NCBI GenBank assembly: GCA_028023455.1
Contig: JAQFVV010012435.1
Location: forward strand, 3,038,001-3,102,000
Direction of reading: 5' to 3'
Origin: Epiperipatus broadwayi
Lineage: Eukaryota; Onychophora; Udeonychophora; Euonychophora; Peripatidae
Length of the DNA stretch: 64,000 nt
The translations under genes and the position numbers were made by a program. Under the pieces are notes generated by a model that was given only the letters and a program-made list of their open reading frames with translations, was not told the origin of the DNA and did not search any database. Below, piece by piece: positions 1-12,789 of this stretch. Position 1 is the stretch's first letter, and each line of letters starts with the position of its first letter.

Positions 1-331
1 AACATGAGTAGTAACAAATGTGGATTTGAATCCAATTGTTTTTGCATTTAAATTCTGATATTTCTTTTAAGCAGTTAAACATATCCAAGCATTTAAAATG
101 ATAGATACTTATCCAATGCAAAATCACATCTAACTGGCTTTATTTTTACTTTCCATTAATAATAATGCACAAAGATAATTTCTTTAATGATACAATCCAG
201 TTATAATCAAATAAACAATAAATACTAGCTTTTTTCTTTTCAGATTAAGACAGTGAAATTTAAATTGCATAATGTCACACATAAGTTGAGTTAATCGATC
301 TTGTAAAATTCCATGGTCTAAAATATACAAT

Positions 332-332
<1 letters not shown>

Positions 333-371
<39 letters not shown>
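333..371. repeat. (TA)n microsatellite
   Basis: About 19 TA units in AT-rich spacer. Bases 1-332 around it hold no gene or repeat that I can recognise. Confidence 0.95.
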
Positions 372-372
<1 letters not shown>

Positions 373-1370
373 GGGGTTTATATCCATCACAAATAAATAG
401 GTGCAATTCTGGATTTTTAACCATGGGATATCTTTATATAGCTGACATGCAATACAATGCATTTTGATGGGATTTTCTTTTTTTCATATTCTTGTCATTT
501 CCCCTGAAATATCAGCAAGCTGCCCCAATTGAATGGGAAGATAGTTAAATTCTTATTCTTCCATAATTTTATAGATTAATCCCTTGAACAGTAAAATTTA
601 ATAAATTTTCAAAGACAGATCTAAACACATCTGTTCTGGCAATGATAAAATTACAAAAACTCAAATTACAATGTATCCATTCTATTTATAAGATACAGTT
701 ATTATTGTCACAACAACTGTTGAATATTACTCAAATTTGACTCGATGATATGAAATTTGTCCAATAAAATTTTGCCTCCAATTAGTAAGTGAAATGGAGA
801 TTTAAAAAAAAATTGCATATAGTGAAAATGAAATCCTGTTTTATAAGTTCAATATTATTTTTTCATTTTTAAACCAAAATAAAGAATTCCTATTATAATT
901 CTAATATATTTTGGATATAAATATTTTTACATATGTTTTTATAATAATTTTTTTATATAACTAATTTATGAACAAAATATATGAAACATAAAATATTTAA
1001 TTTTATAATAGGTGTTGGAATGATGATTGTAATAATCAAAATTAAAATGTGTAATACTTAATAATAACATTGATTCTCTTCAAGTAAGCTTTTATGATTC
1101 ACTTAACCATTTCCAAAATCCATATATTTATCCACCCCTTCATATTTTTCTCAGAAATTAATAACAGATTTACAAATTGATTCTAAATGTTAATAATAAA
1201 TAAGAATGTTGTTTGAATAATATAGTTGTCATAGTTACCCAGTTAAGATCAACACAATTCAACTCCTCCATTATCCATAGATCAAGTGAAATAAAAATTA
1301 AACAAGACCAACAAATTTATTTATTCCTTTTTTAAATGCTGTGACCTACATTGATCTGGTTACTTACAAT
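372..1370. other. AT-rich spacer, nothing recognised
   Basis: Low-complexity AT-rich DNA with scattered poly-A and poly-T runs. No frame has protein-like composition, and I see no repeat shared with the rest of the window. Confidence 0.6.
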
Positions 1371-1690
1371 ATATATATATTGTAACCCTCCACCTCGTAT
1401 GTATGAATGTGGTCCCAAATATTTGTAACCCTCTAAAGTGTGGTCAACTCCTTAACGTAAGTGCACTGAGAATCATAACCTCGATCACTGATCAATTCCC
1501 ACTACACATTGTCAGCTATTAAGAGCTGTATCCAAAAGCATATTATGCTATCTATTTTATGCACCAAGGACCACAACCAACATCTGGAGCAACTTACCAC
1601 AGACCAAACCAATGATCTAACATAAACTTTTATGATTTAATTTGATCGCAGCCAGGATGTACCACGAAGACCTATCATAGTAGTATGATA
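1371..1690. other. Less AT-rich unclassified block
   Basis: This block starts at a short palindromic TA run and is clearly less AT-rich than its flanks (for example the stretches around 1,440-1,620). Stops occur in all frames. It may be an old repeat or LTR fragment; no second copy was found in this window. Confidence 0.3.
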
Positions 1691-4600
1691 AATATACAGT
1701 AAACAAATTATAAGTGTAATGTTATTATGTTACAAACCTTAATTTGCGATTTTTATTGTATGAGACCCGATGGCCGACCATGTACAAGATGCCATAATTT
1801 GTGGAACTACATAAGATTATGAAATTTTAAACAATCTATATGATTTTTAATACAAATGCAATAAATAAACATAAATACTTGGGTTCTTTTTATAGTTTAC
1901 TATATCACTGAGACTCTTTTTATACTGATAAATGACAATTTAAAATGTTAAGTAAATATTTTCAATCATATCATTATTTGGTAAATCTGTTTACAGGTTT
2001 ACCAATCAATTTGTATTGTATACTAGAATCAACTACGCAAAGCCAAAATGATGGAAAAGGTAAATGGGATTTTATTGTACCCTACACATCATAAACTACC
2101 AAAGACTAAAAGCATCCAAATGTTTTCTCAAAATATCACTAAACTCTGATATCATGTTGACAATGGTATGTACTTCATGTATGCTCTATCCAAGGTTTAT
2201 GATTTCTGATTTTAAGAATGACACATAGCAACGGCACAGTACGTTTAATTATAAATCAATGTTTATTTCCAAATTTATGAATAATAAGTAATTAATTCCA
2301 ATGTTATAATTAAAAAACATAAATAAACAAATAAAATAAATAAATTATAATTCCATCGACTTTCTTCAATAACATATCATAGGTACGGTTTTAAAAACCT
2401 AATCATACCTTATTTCAATTTGATATAATGAATCTTGAGCAAATTATACTAAATTCAACATCGACTCATGAAGTATTTAACATCATTTCCAGATTCAATA
2501 AATCCATACCGTAAAATTAGAAAAATATAATAAATAATATTATATCTGTAGAATTTAGCTATAATGTAATCATTAAATAAAATGAAAATTTAAACTTACA
2601 CTCCGGTAAATAATAATCAACCGACAGTTAATTATTAGGAAGTAACTTGAATAGAATGTCCTGCTACAATTTGACGATCTAACTTATGAATTATGCTTAC
2701 AAATGGAAGAAGATGATTTAGCAGATTAACTAAAATACTTTACCCAACTTATATCTATGAAGTAAAACATATTCCTGTGGATGCGTTCATCTACACATAG
2801 GAATTAAATAATACTAAATGCTTTGTGGATTGATACACCATCATAAAGTAATACATATAATTACACAATTCCGCGAATTAACCACCAGCGCTGGAATGAG
2901 TGTAAAATACAAAAAATGGCAATTAAATAATCTGCGGATTAACCACCGGCACAGATTAATGCCTTTCAACATTAAAAAAAACAACATTAGTATTTACTTC
3001 ACATTAAAGTGCAAAATCATCCCCCTCAATTATTCTGATCATTCAGAAAAACACTAACACTTTAGCAAATGTGGGTTCTTGCATAATAAAATGTTACTCT
3101 AATCAGGACAACTAATGTACTAACTTATCTTGCTTAAAATAAAACATGTGTAATATAATATAAGTAATATTAGCATAGGAATATAAATCTGGAAAGACTC
3201 ACAAAATACCCCACAAAGATTGATACATCTCATAAATTCATTTAGTACTTTTCAAGCCCTTTCGCAAGCGCTATTCTCTTGAATAAGTATTTTATTCAAC
3301 CCCTATTAATTTAAACTTAATAAATATAACTTATGAACTTCACATGCAAGTTCATATAACAATAAAATTAAAGTAATGAATTATTCATCAAATACATAAA
3401 ATCTAATAGGTGTGTGTGTGATATAAATTAAATGTATAGCATTTTAAAGTTCAATATATGAATTTTAGCAGGTGTGTGTGTGTCACAAATAAGATTGTAT
3501 AGCATTTTATAACGACAAACATGATCCGTGAAATCCATGTACGATGTGTTGAACAATAAATGTACGAAGTAATAGCTATAATTATAGTTGAATTCCATAC
3601 ATGTAATTTTATCCATTTGTGTTAATTATTATAATCACTATTAGATTAACGATTTTACGTGGCTCCATAAACAAGAAACAATTTCAAAAACATGACACGC
3701 AGAACTTAAATGAAAATGTTTTTCATAAGTTATTAATTTCTACATTTCTCTATTAAAATGTTCCAAGTTTATCACATCCATGCTAAATATTTATTTATCC
3801 ACGCTTAAATCTAGGAATAATAATTACAGCAATTAATTTAATCATTCCGAACTGACGATAAAATTAGAAAATAGCTTTGATCAATTATTGAAGACTGTTT
3901 ATTATCCAAATGACAAACAAATTAATTAGCAAATATATTACTGGCATTATAAAGTTAAATATCAATCAATACTATATTTTTATTAGAATTTGAAACGGAA
4001 ATATTAAACTATGTTGATAACTTTAACATTTTACTTTAATTTAAACTTCTTTTTTTAAAAAACAAATTTTCATATTTATAAAACTTTTGTAATTAAAATA
4101 CTTATTTAATTTTTCCAAATTGTAGAACAATAAACATTTTAAAACATACCAAATTCTTGCAATTAATTCTTTTAAACTGGGAAGCTCTGACATTTTAAAT
4201 GTAATATTGGGAAATTATTACCGGTGATCTGATCCACTTGGCCAGCCGACTTGAACAGACTTTTAAATTTAGCAATTCATCTTATAATTAAATACCACGA
4301 TATTATTTTTACGTTTATAGAAAATTTGTAGTAATCCGTTTACTTGTTAAATATTTTAAAATAAGCTTATCAAAATTACACCATTTGCCTTTTTACCATT
4401 TTCTTTTCCTTCTCTCTCCCTCCAAAAGCAAACTAACAGACGATCTTGTCTTAAATTCGCGCACTTTTCTTTTTTTTTTTTTTACATTGAGACGCATACG
4501 TAATTACTGTATTTATTTTAAATAATTTATTTTAATTAAACAAATGGTTTTTTGTTAATTCAATAGAAATAATTTTTAAGATCATTTTAAACAAATAAAA

Positions 4601-4844
4601 ATAAAACATTATATTTAAATACTATTTTACCAAATTTAATGTGTTGTTAAAATTTTAAAAAGTTAAACATTATGATATGAATTAGTATATGGAACGAAGC
4701 AAATTTAAATTTATTAAAATAATATAAGAGAGTAATCTGTTCAAAGTACAAATCAAGCCAATGAAATCACCAAAGAAGACAGAGAAATTTTTTATACTAG
4801 TTACATCAATTATTATATTTTATGCTAAAATATATGGTTACAAT
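1691..4844. other. AT-rich spacer
   Basis: No gene or mobile element was recognised. There are small TG runs near 3,411-3,420 and 3,472-3,482, each followed about 20-50 bases later by the same short string (tatagcatttta), hinting at a local imperfect duplication. The short frames here are AT-biased and unlike known proteins. Confidence 0.5.
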
Positions 4845-4990
4845 ATATATATATACACCTTTACCCCACTTAGCGATGGCAATTGGTCCTCCAAAACTCA
4901 TCATTAAGCAAGAATATTGTACACAAAATATGTAATTATAATGGGGGTCTATGGGAAAAAATTGGTCGGTTCCAGTGATGTAAAATATCC
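4845..4990 (+). repeat. Interspersed repeat F, copy 1
   Basis: It begins with a TA run followed by acacctttaccccacttagc, and later carries a gggaaaaaatt block. The same landmarks in the same order occur on the opposite strand at 6,294-6,490. No coding capacity; class unknown. Confidence 0.5.
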
Positions 4991-5785
4991 ACATTGATTT
5001 CCAAACTCAAAGATTTTCTTGATTTTTTCATGACAATGATGACTAAATACAGTATCTAAAAAGAAAAGTTTTATACCACTAGAAAAAAAATGCATATTTT
5101 CACTTTAAAAAGTACAGAACAACAAAAAGAAAGAGAAAGTGAAATTAAATTTGAATTTAAAAGTTTTTATATTCATCGTAATGAAAAAAAATATCCATAC
5201 TGAAGTGTTTTTTTTTAAAAATTTGTATTACAGTATATATTACTACTATACGTTTATTTTATTACTTATGTGAAATTATTCAAATTAAAAAACAATGTTT
5301 AATTATTAATTATATTTAATTGAACATAATGCTTATCGTAAAGCAGTCAACTTTAGAAAAAAAAATCAACTTATTTTAAAAGTAAAAAATCTAACTTCTA
5401 ATTTTCTAAAACAAACTGGTAGGTTTATTTTTCGTACTGTATATTTTTAGTAATGTAATAATTCCCCCTCCCCCGTTTGAGTAGAAAGATTATTAATTAA
5501 ATGCAACCTGTTTTTCTTTTTAAACTTTTCTAATTCGACATTTGTGTTTTAAAATGTTGTTTTTCTTTTGATTTGAAACATCTTGAGTGTAAACAAAATG
5601 TTTATTAATGAAGTTACAAAATCAATAACTATTTTTACATAATTATCCAGGTCTTCTAAAAATAATATATCATATTTAAGAAACACACAGCTTAATATTC
5701 ATATTTAGTGTTTTCCTGAAAGTTTGTGATGATGGTATTTTATTTGTCCTGTAATGTATTTATATATTGGAGTATTTGTATACAG
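4991..5785. other. AT-rich spacer
   Basis: No gene, structured repeat or RNA was recognised in this stretch. Confidence 0.5.
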
Positions 5786-6117
5786 TATTATCAACAAATT
5801 AAAAATCCTTCTCCTTTTTCTTTTCAAAAACTTTATTTTCTTATCTCAATACTGAACTTATATATATACTGTATATACAGTATTTATATAATACAAAACT
5901 CTGTTTTAACTGATTATCTTCATACAGTCATTTTCAAGAATATCTTTCTCCCACTGCTATATTTTATTATTCTTTCTTTTACATTATTTAATTACAAATC
6001 AACGTTGAAGTTTTGTATTTTATAAATATATATACTGTATATGTTCAGTATTGAGATAAAAAAATAAAGTTTTTGAAAAGAAAAATGAGAAGGATTTTTA
6101 ATTTGTTGATATTATTT
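5786..6117. mobile_element. Hairpin (MITE-like) element with about 110-bp inverted arms
   Basis: The left arm (about 5,786-5,900) is matched in reverse complement by the right arm (about 6,009-6,117). Matching landmarks are 'tatcaacaaattaaaaatcc', 'ttttcaaaaactttat' and 'tctcaatactgaac'. The interior is about 110 bases and non-coding. The shape suits a non-autonomous DNA transposon or a palindromised repeat. I could not define a target-site duplication. Confidence 0.65.
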
Positions 6118-6293
6118 TAAAAGAAAAAGTGGATGAACATTTGCTGTGTTATTTATTATATATGATATATACAGTATTATAGATTCAGTAATTATAGATA
6201 TTTTAAGTGTTTTATGAATAAAATATTGTATGTGTATACAATTACAGCAAAGTCATTACCTGTATACATATTACAATAATATACTTTTGCTTT

Positions 6294-6490
6294 TGGGTAA
6301 AATGAATTTAATATAGCTATCTCTGACATCATCAGTGACGCAAAATTCAAGATGGTTGGCAAAAAAATTTTAAAAAAATTTTTCCCGATCATTATAGCGA
6401 ATAATCGATTGCACATCGAAGTAGTGGGTACAAATTGATGATGATTGCTATTGCAAAATATTGCTAAGTGGGGTAAAGGTGTATATATAT
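6294..6490 (-). repeat. Interspersed repeat F, copy 2
   Basis: Read on the minus strand this shares the TA run, the acacctttaccccacttagc block and the gggaaaaattt block with the copy at 4,845-4,990. It abuts the palindromic Penelope-type end at 6,478. Confidence 0.5.
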
Positions 6491-6672
6491 ATGTCATATT
6501 ATTATTACTATTGGCGGGATATTCCGTGTAGTTAAAAAAAGCTAAATGCTGACATTTCAGTACAATATCAAGTACCTTTCTCAGAGTGTTCTCTTGATAT
6601 TGTACTGAAACGTCAGCATTTAGCTTTTTTTAACTACACGGAATATCCCGCAAATAGTAATAATAATAATAA
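6478..6672. mobile_element. Palindromic Penelope-like element terminus (family A)
   Basis: Two inverted copies of the 3' end seen at 21,983-22,812 meet head to head. The left (minus) copy spans about 6,500-6,590 and the right (plus) copy about 6,591-6,660. Both carry the GCGGGATATTCCGTGTAG block, a poly-T/poly-A stretch and the AGCATTTAGC block. The minus copy has a decayed hammerhead: CTGAGAA in place of CTGAGGA, and a broken stem I. The plus copy keeps GAAACGTC but has lost the CTGANGA half. The ORF part of the element is absent. The right side runs into the (AAT)n and (CAT)n tail of the RTE fragment. Confidence 0.75.
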
Positions 6673-7290
6673 TCATCATCATCATCAACCATTATCAATC
6701 CACTGCAGGATGTAGGTCTCTCCAAGTTTAATCCATCTTCTCTGATCTTTAGCTTCTTCTCTCCACAACACTCCTGCACATTTTTCTTATTTCATCCATC
6801 CATCTCACATGTGGTTTCTTTCTGGGTCTTTTACAATCTCTTGGAATCCAGTTTAAAATTTCAATTGTCCATCTATTATCATCTCTTTTAGCAATATGTC
6901 CAGCCCAACTCCATTTCAATCTTTTAATTTTTTCAATAAGGTCAGTAACACCTGTTTGTTGTCTTACCCATACATTGCGTTTTCGATCTCTTCTTGTTAC
7001 TCCCAACATACATCTCTCCATACTCCTTTGAGTGGTCTGAAGTCTCTGTATTGCTCTTCTATTAAGTGTCCAAGTCTCAGATCCATAAATAAGAACTGGT
7101 AAAACACATTTGTTAAAAACCATCCTTTTCAAACACATAGGCATATTTCCTTTTAGTATCAAGTTATTTCTACCAAAAGCACTCCAACCAAGTTTAATTC
7201 TATGATTAATTTTCTCCATTATGTTTCCATCTGTATTAATATGACATCTTTTATCCGTGAAAATATTAGAATTAATATATATGATCACTA
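6665..7290 (-). pseudogene. RTE-type LINE, C-terminal ORF fragment
   Basis: An open frame of 179 codons (7,288-6,749) encodes the end of a LINE polyprotein after the reverse transcriptase active site. Seen directly: RIKLGWSAFGR, the LIYGSETWTL block, a run of R/K-rich helices, then LKWSWAGHIAKRDDNRWT and KRPRKKPHVRWMDEIRK. These blocks in this order are characteristic of RTE-clade elements. The element is 5' truncated at about 7,285, and its 3' end is the (CAT)n stretch near 6,675. Bases 7,243-7,283 recur at 22,801-22,845 beside another Penelope end. No intact catalytic domain remains, so it is inactive. Confidence 0.85.
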
Positions 7291-7503
7291 GATGGAACTA
7301 GTCTTCCTACCTTTTACTGACATGAGCCAACTAGCTCAAAACCATGGTTTAAAAGTTGGAGACAATTTGAAAGAGATATAGAATTCTATCTCTCTCAGCA
7401 TTTATGTAAGCAAAGCTTGATAGTGGGCTATTGGTAAAGCTCCATTTAGTGATCATGAAATGCAAGCTATAGCTAGTTACAAAATTTATAACTTGTTTTG
7501 TTT

Positions 7504-7506
<3 letters not shown>

Positions 7507-7556
<50 letters not shown>

Positions 7557-7625
7557 TCATCATCATCATATATCATATCATCATATATATATATATATAT
7601 TTATATATCTATACATATATATATA
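7507..7625. repeat. (TA)n / (CAT)n compound microsatellite
   Basis: About 23 TA units to about 7,552, then CAT units, then further TA runs. The I/Y-rich frames across it are repeat artefacts. 7,291-7,506 holds nothing recognised. Confidence 0.95.
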
Positions 7626-9120
7626 CATTTTTAGGTTCAATAGTTTATGTTTATATAGTGTCATTACAATGGTTTTATAACAAAAGCATTATTCAATCCA
7701 TATGCTTTTAGAAAATTCCCCAGAATTACATATTTTCTCTTAAAGCTCTTTTTTTTTCATTATCATAGTTGAAAAATAATAAAGTAATAAATATTATTAA
7801 TCATTTCTATTTATAAAAATAATACAACTTTATATTAATGAAGTAAAAGAATAAATTATTATATAGTGTAGTTTGAAATACTAATATAGTAGGATCCATT
7901 CTGTTTAAGGGAAATATCAAGGTAACATAATCATGCATGGTTGCATAGTTACAACATTAATACCTAAATAATTTCATTTACCTCCATAAAAAAAACATAA
8001 CATGTTTTTGTTCACATATGTTTCAATGTCGTTTGAAAAATAATAAAAAACTTGAAATTTAGAAATAAATATATTTGTATGAAAATAAATTTGGAAATTT
8101 TGCAGTAAATTTATCACAACAATAATTAGTAAAGAAAAGTCAAACACATAAAAATGAAAGATTTTATTTAGCTTTTAATTAAAGCTATCATCTTAAATAA
8201 AATTTTAATTAAAAAGAAGCTCTGATAAGAAAGAAACCATATCAAAATTAGATTTATTAAAGAAATGAGAATGTTTTACAAATTGAAATATTTTTTAGCG
8301 TGATAATAATTTTTACCTAAATGTCATAAATTAGTATTAGAACAAAAATATTGTTAAATACATATATAATAATTTTGTTAGTAAAAGTTTTATTTGATAA
8401 TATCTATTTATTTTAGATCATTTTAAACAACTTTCTATATTTATATATTTTTTTATATTTGAGAAAAAAATATTCTTATCAGTTTATATTGCTATACAAC
8501 ACTTTCAGATTCCCAATAATTATGTATCTTTATTCAACTATGACTTTTTGAAAATTTCTGTCTCTAATTTCTGTATCTGGTCCTATGCTGCCCGAGCATC
8601 TCCAAATTATGTATTGGGAGATTATCTTCAAATATAAAAGTTAACTGTAAATAAGCAAAGAAAATGGAAATAAACAATTACTAACAATGGAGCAGCATTA
8701 CTATCAAGAAATAATGAAAGAGACAGGGTCATGTTTACTTCTATAAATTGTTCCAATTCCTATGATAGTGAATGTATAATGACATGTATTGCTTCCCATT
8801 AGCTATGTTAACACTCACAGAGCATTGGTTCATTACAACATTTTTCCATGTTGGCAGATTACTATATATAGCTGAACATGATGAAAAGAATAGTGGTAGG
8901 TGGATAATCATTTTATAAAAAATAGCTACTGAATTAAGCTTCTTCTAAAAATGATTATATTATTGGACAAAGAAAGCAAGGGGGAATCATCTTGCCTTAT
9001 AAATTCCTGTGTTTTTACATTATATGACTACAAGATTGATTCAGACTAGTATTGAGATTTTAGCTAATGAAGATTTGCTGTTTTTCCCAGAAGGAATAGA
9101 CATGTGGCCACTCGGTTCAT
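7626..9120. other. AT-rich spacer
   Basis: No gene or repeat recognised. From about 8,480 to 9,120 composition becomes slightly more mixed, and this could be the worn 5' part of the LINE that follows, but no motif is readable. Confidence 0.45.
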
Positions 9121-9239
9121 AATTGTAAAAATAGTACACTAAAAGAAGAGACATTGAAAAATGATGCTTTGAATATAAGACTATTGAAAAGTTCTGGAAA
9201 ATTAGAAAATTAGAAAAGAATACTGAAAATAAATAATAA

Positions 9240-9850
9240 TGGTGTTATGTGATAAAGTGAAATGAGATGGGATGGATATAACATAGTAGGGATATTAAGT
9301 TTTGTATTCTGGTAGTGATGGAGTAGTAAATAAAGTTGGTATAGCTGTTGAAAAGGAAAATCGGAAAGAGATTAGCAAAGATACATTGTGCTGATGATAG
9401 GTTAGTGATGATGAAGAATAATTATTTATTCAGTCCTATTCATATAAGCTTGTATGCCAACTACTTGTCATGATGATATAGAAATAGATGTGAAGGATGG
9501 AAATATAGAGAGAAATAATATGAAGGGTTAAAAATAGATGCATATTTCTGTTGAATGATTGGAATGCTGTTATAGGGAAAGATGAGAAAGGACAAATTGT
9601 TGGGAAATTGTGGTTTTGAAAAAAGAAATGAAAAAGGTAGTTGGATTGTGGAATTTTATAGATAAAATAATTTTGTGGTTGCAAGCACATAAGTTTAAAA
9701 ATTATCTAGAAAATTGCGTAGATGGAAAGCTCCAGATAATGAAGTTATCAGATAGAATATATACATTTAGAAGGATAGATATAAGAATGCTCTTAAGGAT
9801 TTACATCATTTTACTGTTACCATATAAACTCTGATTGTAATATGACTATG
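9240..9850 (+). pseudogene. LINE AP-endonuclease remnant
   Basis: In shifting frames one can read MRWDGYNIVGI (matching the ...GLAE region of RTE endonucleases), KVGIAVEKENRKEI (the G-V-x-V/I-N/E strand), and later RKLRRWKAPDNEVI followed by DRYKNALKD, which fits the RTE segment 'RKWTWxSPDG...IDYIL...RW'. The catalytic SDH region is not legible. Known of the family: this domain nicks the target DNA to start reverse transcription. Stops and frame changes throughout rule out function. Confidence 0.65.
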
Positions 9851-10479
9851 GCTAAATTAAACTTGAATATAAGAAAAAGATATGTAAGATGGGGTTAAGA
9901 TAATTGAGTAAAATGAAGAGAGGATAGATTGTTTTCATATGTTAAATAATGATAAAATTAATAAAGATGAGAAATATATGAATAGTTCTGATAAATATTG
10001 ATATAGGATTAAAGAGAGACTATAATAAACAGCATAATATGCTATGGGAACTATTCATTTAAAAAAAATATAAATGACATAATGAAAGGTATGTTCCAAA
10101 AGGATGAAAGCACAGGAAAGATCAAAAGAATGTCAGTATTAATGTAGAGCAAAAAAGCATATAGAAAAATTAATAATGAATGAAGGAGAGAAACTATTTA
10201 GCAAAAGACAAATGAAACATAAATAGGTAGAAATGCTTCAACAAGCAAAAAGAAAAGATCTGGCATTTGACATAATTAGAAATTCACTTGAAGAAAAAAA
10301 AGGTTAATGAGTAAAATAGTTGACAAGAATGAAAAGAGATTAACTGATAGGATAATGAAAAGATGGAAAATATATTATTCAGTATTTATTAGAAAATAAA
10401 ATAATGCAATTAACTGTAAACTTGAAGTTAAGAAAAAGTTGAAGTAGATAATAAAGGTATAGATGTATTGACAGAAGTA

Positions 10480-11400
10480 ATATTATTGTTAAAGAAGTGA
10501 AAAATGGTAAAGCTGTCAGATTTGATACAATAGCAAAAGATTTTTTGAAAGAGACAGAAAAAAGTACTATGAAAAAACTGCTGGACCTTTCAATTTTAAA
10601 TATAATAGAAGACTGTGCTTAAAGATTTCTTAAGAGCTATAATGATTCAAATTGCTAAAGGGAAGAAAGTTGTTAGTTGTGACGAGTATGGGACAACAAA
10701 TTTGTTATCTCACGTTTCAAAATATTGAGGATTTTAATTCAAAAAATTGGTAGAATACTATATTGGAGATGGACAGTTTGGTTCTCAGAGACAGAAAAGT
10801 ACAAGAGATTATATTGGTGATGTAAAAACAATTACAGAGAAATATATTGAAAAAGATAATAAAATTAGTATATGATGTGTGATTTTGAAAAACATTTGAT
10901 CAAGTATTCTTGAATAAACATATGATCATTTTTAAAAAATAGAATATTTTGGAAAGAAAAAAGATTGATTTGGAATATGTCCACTGGACAAAGAATAAGC
11001 TTAAATCAGTTAGGTAATAATGAGATTGATAATGTAAAGTATAAAAACAGGAATTAGATAAAGATACTCTCTGTAATCTTTATTTAGAAAACATATTAGG
11101 TAAATATTTAGACTGTGGTCAAGATAATAGAATAAAATCATAAATATATAAGATTTGCTAATTGCATGGCTTGTAGAGATGAGCAGAATATGTTGGAATA
11201 AATTGGAGAAAGGAACTATGGAATATGAAATGAATGGTGATCCATGATAATATACTTCAACAAATGAGTGCATTTAGATATTTCATTAGCCAATTGAGAG
11301 CTGAAAAAAAGGAAGATGAAGTTCAAAAAAAGAATATCATTCGTTAAGGAGATATGTATTAAAAGAAGAAATATTTTCAAGACCTTAAGGAAAATAAATA
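10480..11400 (+). pseudogene. LINE reverse transcriptase remnant
   Basis: Readable pieces in order: KNGKAVRFD (RTE: KNGKAxGxD), LRAIMIQIAKGKK with LLSHVSK (RTE: W..AIIVPI.KKG...ISLLSHxSK), GDGQFGSQRQKSTRDYIGD (GEEQFGFRKGRGTRDAI), DFEK (the first catalytic block), IDLEYVHWTKNKLKSVR, NLYLENIL, and YIRFANCMACRDEQNMLE, where FANC replaces the expected YADD. Loss of the two catalytic aspartates plus repeated stops shows the copy is dead. Read by eye against the known order of RTE motifs. Confidence 0.75.
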
Positions 11401-11412
11401 TTAATTTGTCAA

Positions 11413-11520
11413 GTGTTGTTAGTCGAGAGGTCATCGCAGCCGCCTTGCAAGCAAGTAGTTGGTTTCAAACAGTTGTGGGTTTGCCTCCTGGCCGATCCTA
11501 TGACATATGAAAAAAAATAT
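11413..11520 (+). mobile_element. tRNA-Ala-like SINE head inside the RTE LINE
   Basis: A box-like TAGTCGAGAGGTCATCGC is followed by an anticodon-arm-like CCGCCTTGCAAGCAAG (TGC anticodon, alanine-like) and a B box-like GGGTTTGCCTCC. The variable region is longer than in a real tRNA and the acceptor stem does not close, so this is a tRNA-derived SINE promoter head rather than a tRNA gene. It is much less AT-rich than its surroundings and interrupts the LINE ORF, so it is younger than the LINE. Confidence 0.6.
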
Positions 11521-11924
11521 TTAGTGCTATGCATGGAGCATACTATTATAGGTCTGGGAAATATGTACACTGAATAAAGAAATTAAAAATAGATATGGTC
11601 ATGAAAAAAATTACTTGTGATATATAAAATGATAAATGAGGAAGTTTTGGAAAGAGCGAATAAAAAAAGATTGATTGAAAAAATTAAGAGATAGAAACAG
11701 AAACTGAATTTGGCATATACTAAGAATAAAGAATAGTTTAAAGAAGACTATTTTGAAGTAAATAGTGAATAAAAGAAAAGTGGAAGATTGGAAAGATTGA
11801 TCTTGCTGGGACGATATAAGTGATAGAAAGAGATCCATGGAATTAAAGATCTAGACAAAGAATAGACTAATATGGAGAAATGAATGAATTAAATATATAG
11901 TTGTTCTCTGGATTTGTCCATAGA

Positions 11925-12470
11925 AAAGATCATTATTGATTAATTGGTTATCTTTTTCTAGATCCTTTTTGGATGTCTTTTTTTTCTCTTTCCTGATGGT
12001 ATTTAGTTTAATATTTGTTTTGGTAATCTTTCCAAAGACATTCCCTGTACATGTTCATACCATTCCAGTTGTCTTGCTCTGATGTCATTTACTGTTATTT
12101 GTTTAATATTCATTATTTTTAAAATCTTTTACTACCTATATACTCTCTCCATGACCTTCTTGTTCATCTCTTACAGTAATATATTTCTGTAGTCATAAAT
12201 TCTCTTTCCATTGTTTCCTTCACCTCACTTTCATATACAATGATAATTTTCACTATTATGTATTCATATTCATAATTTGTTAACTTTTGATAAATTCTAA
12301 ATCCATAATACCCTTTTTATCATTAGCATACTTTTTTAACCATTATGTTTCATTCTCTCAAAGTTTTATATATTGTTTCCTTTTATGTGATCTTTTTGCC
12401 TAGATATTTATATTTATCATACTTTAACCTGTTGTGTTTCCCAGTACATATTTTTTTTTTGCTAAATTTA
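11925..12470 (-). pseudogene. LINE C-terminal remnant on the opposite strand
   Basis: The minus strand at about 12,090-11,935 reads ARQLEWYEHVQGMSLERLPKQ, a stop, then IPSGKRKKRHPKR, the usual C-terminal RTE/related LINE pattern (RLRWFGHVxRM..RLPKK...GKRRRGRPKK). Further upstream the sequence is legible only in pieces. It is convergent with the plus-strand RTE copy that ends at about 11,890. 12,471-12,727 holds AT-rich sequence with nothing recognised. Confidence 0.65.
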
Positions 12471-12727
12471 TTTCTATGCCCTATTTTTATAGTGCTATAT
12501 TAATTTTCTAGCCATATATCGCAAATCATTAATCATAACAAAATAAATATATAAAATAAAACTTATACTAATAAAATTATCTTTATTCTAAAACAAGAAA
12601 AAACTTTAGAGTTTAAAAATCTTGCATATTAATATATTTTTTCTAGATGTCCTTAAAACTTAAACTCATCTAACAAAAATAAATGTGTCCCAAGAACACA
12701 TTTTATGTTGAAAGGGTATTCTTCAGT

Positions 12728-12789
12728 TGATATGGGTCCTAACTTCACACACTTGCCTTGATATGGGTCCTAACTTCACATACTTGCCT
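12728..12789. repeat. 31-bp tandem duplication
   Basis: Two consecutive copies of a 31-bp unit (12,728-12,758 and 12,759-12,789) with one base change, just outside the 3' end of the large LINE. Confidence 0.9.

Larger units (their letters stand above)
9130..11890 (+). mobile_element. Degenerate RTE-type LINE
   Basis: The plus strand carries, in order, remnants of an AP-type endonuclease (about 9,240-9,850), a reverse transcriptase (about 10,480-11,400) and the C-terminal helical/WDDI region (about 11,520-11,870). The order and spacing match one LINE ORF of roughly 900 codons. Every domain is broken by many stops and frameshifts, so this is an old insertion. A tRNA-like SINE lies inside it at about 11,413-11,520, between the thumb region and the 'LYG' block. 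The 5' end is uncertain, and no poly-A tail is clear at the 3' end. Confidence 0.8.

Noticed and set aside
4222-4259. A 38-base less AT-rich block reading SVQVGWPSGSDHR on minus with a GTAATA donor-like end
   Set aside because: Too short, and the acceptor side lacks a pyrimidine tract, so it is not supportable as an exon.
7460-7711. Open frames of alternating I and Y (also at 300-460 and 58,281-58,716)
   Set aside because: They are translations of (TA)n microsatellites; no protein signal.
11413-11520. A true tRNA-Ala gene
   Set aside because: Acceptor stem does not pair and the region between anticodon arm and B box is too long; a SINE head is the better reading.
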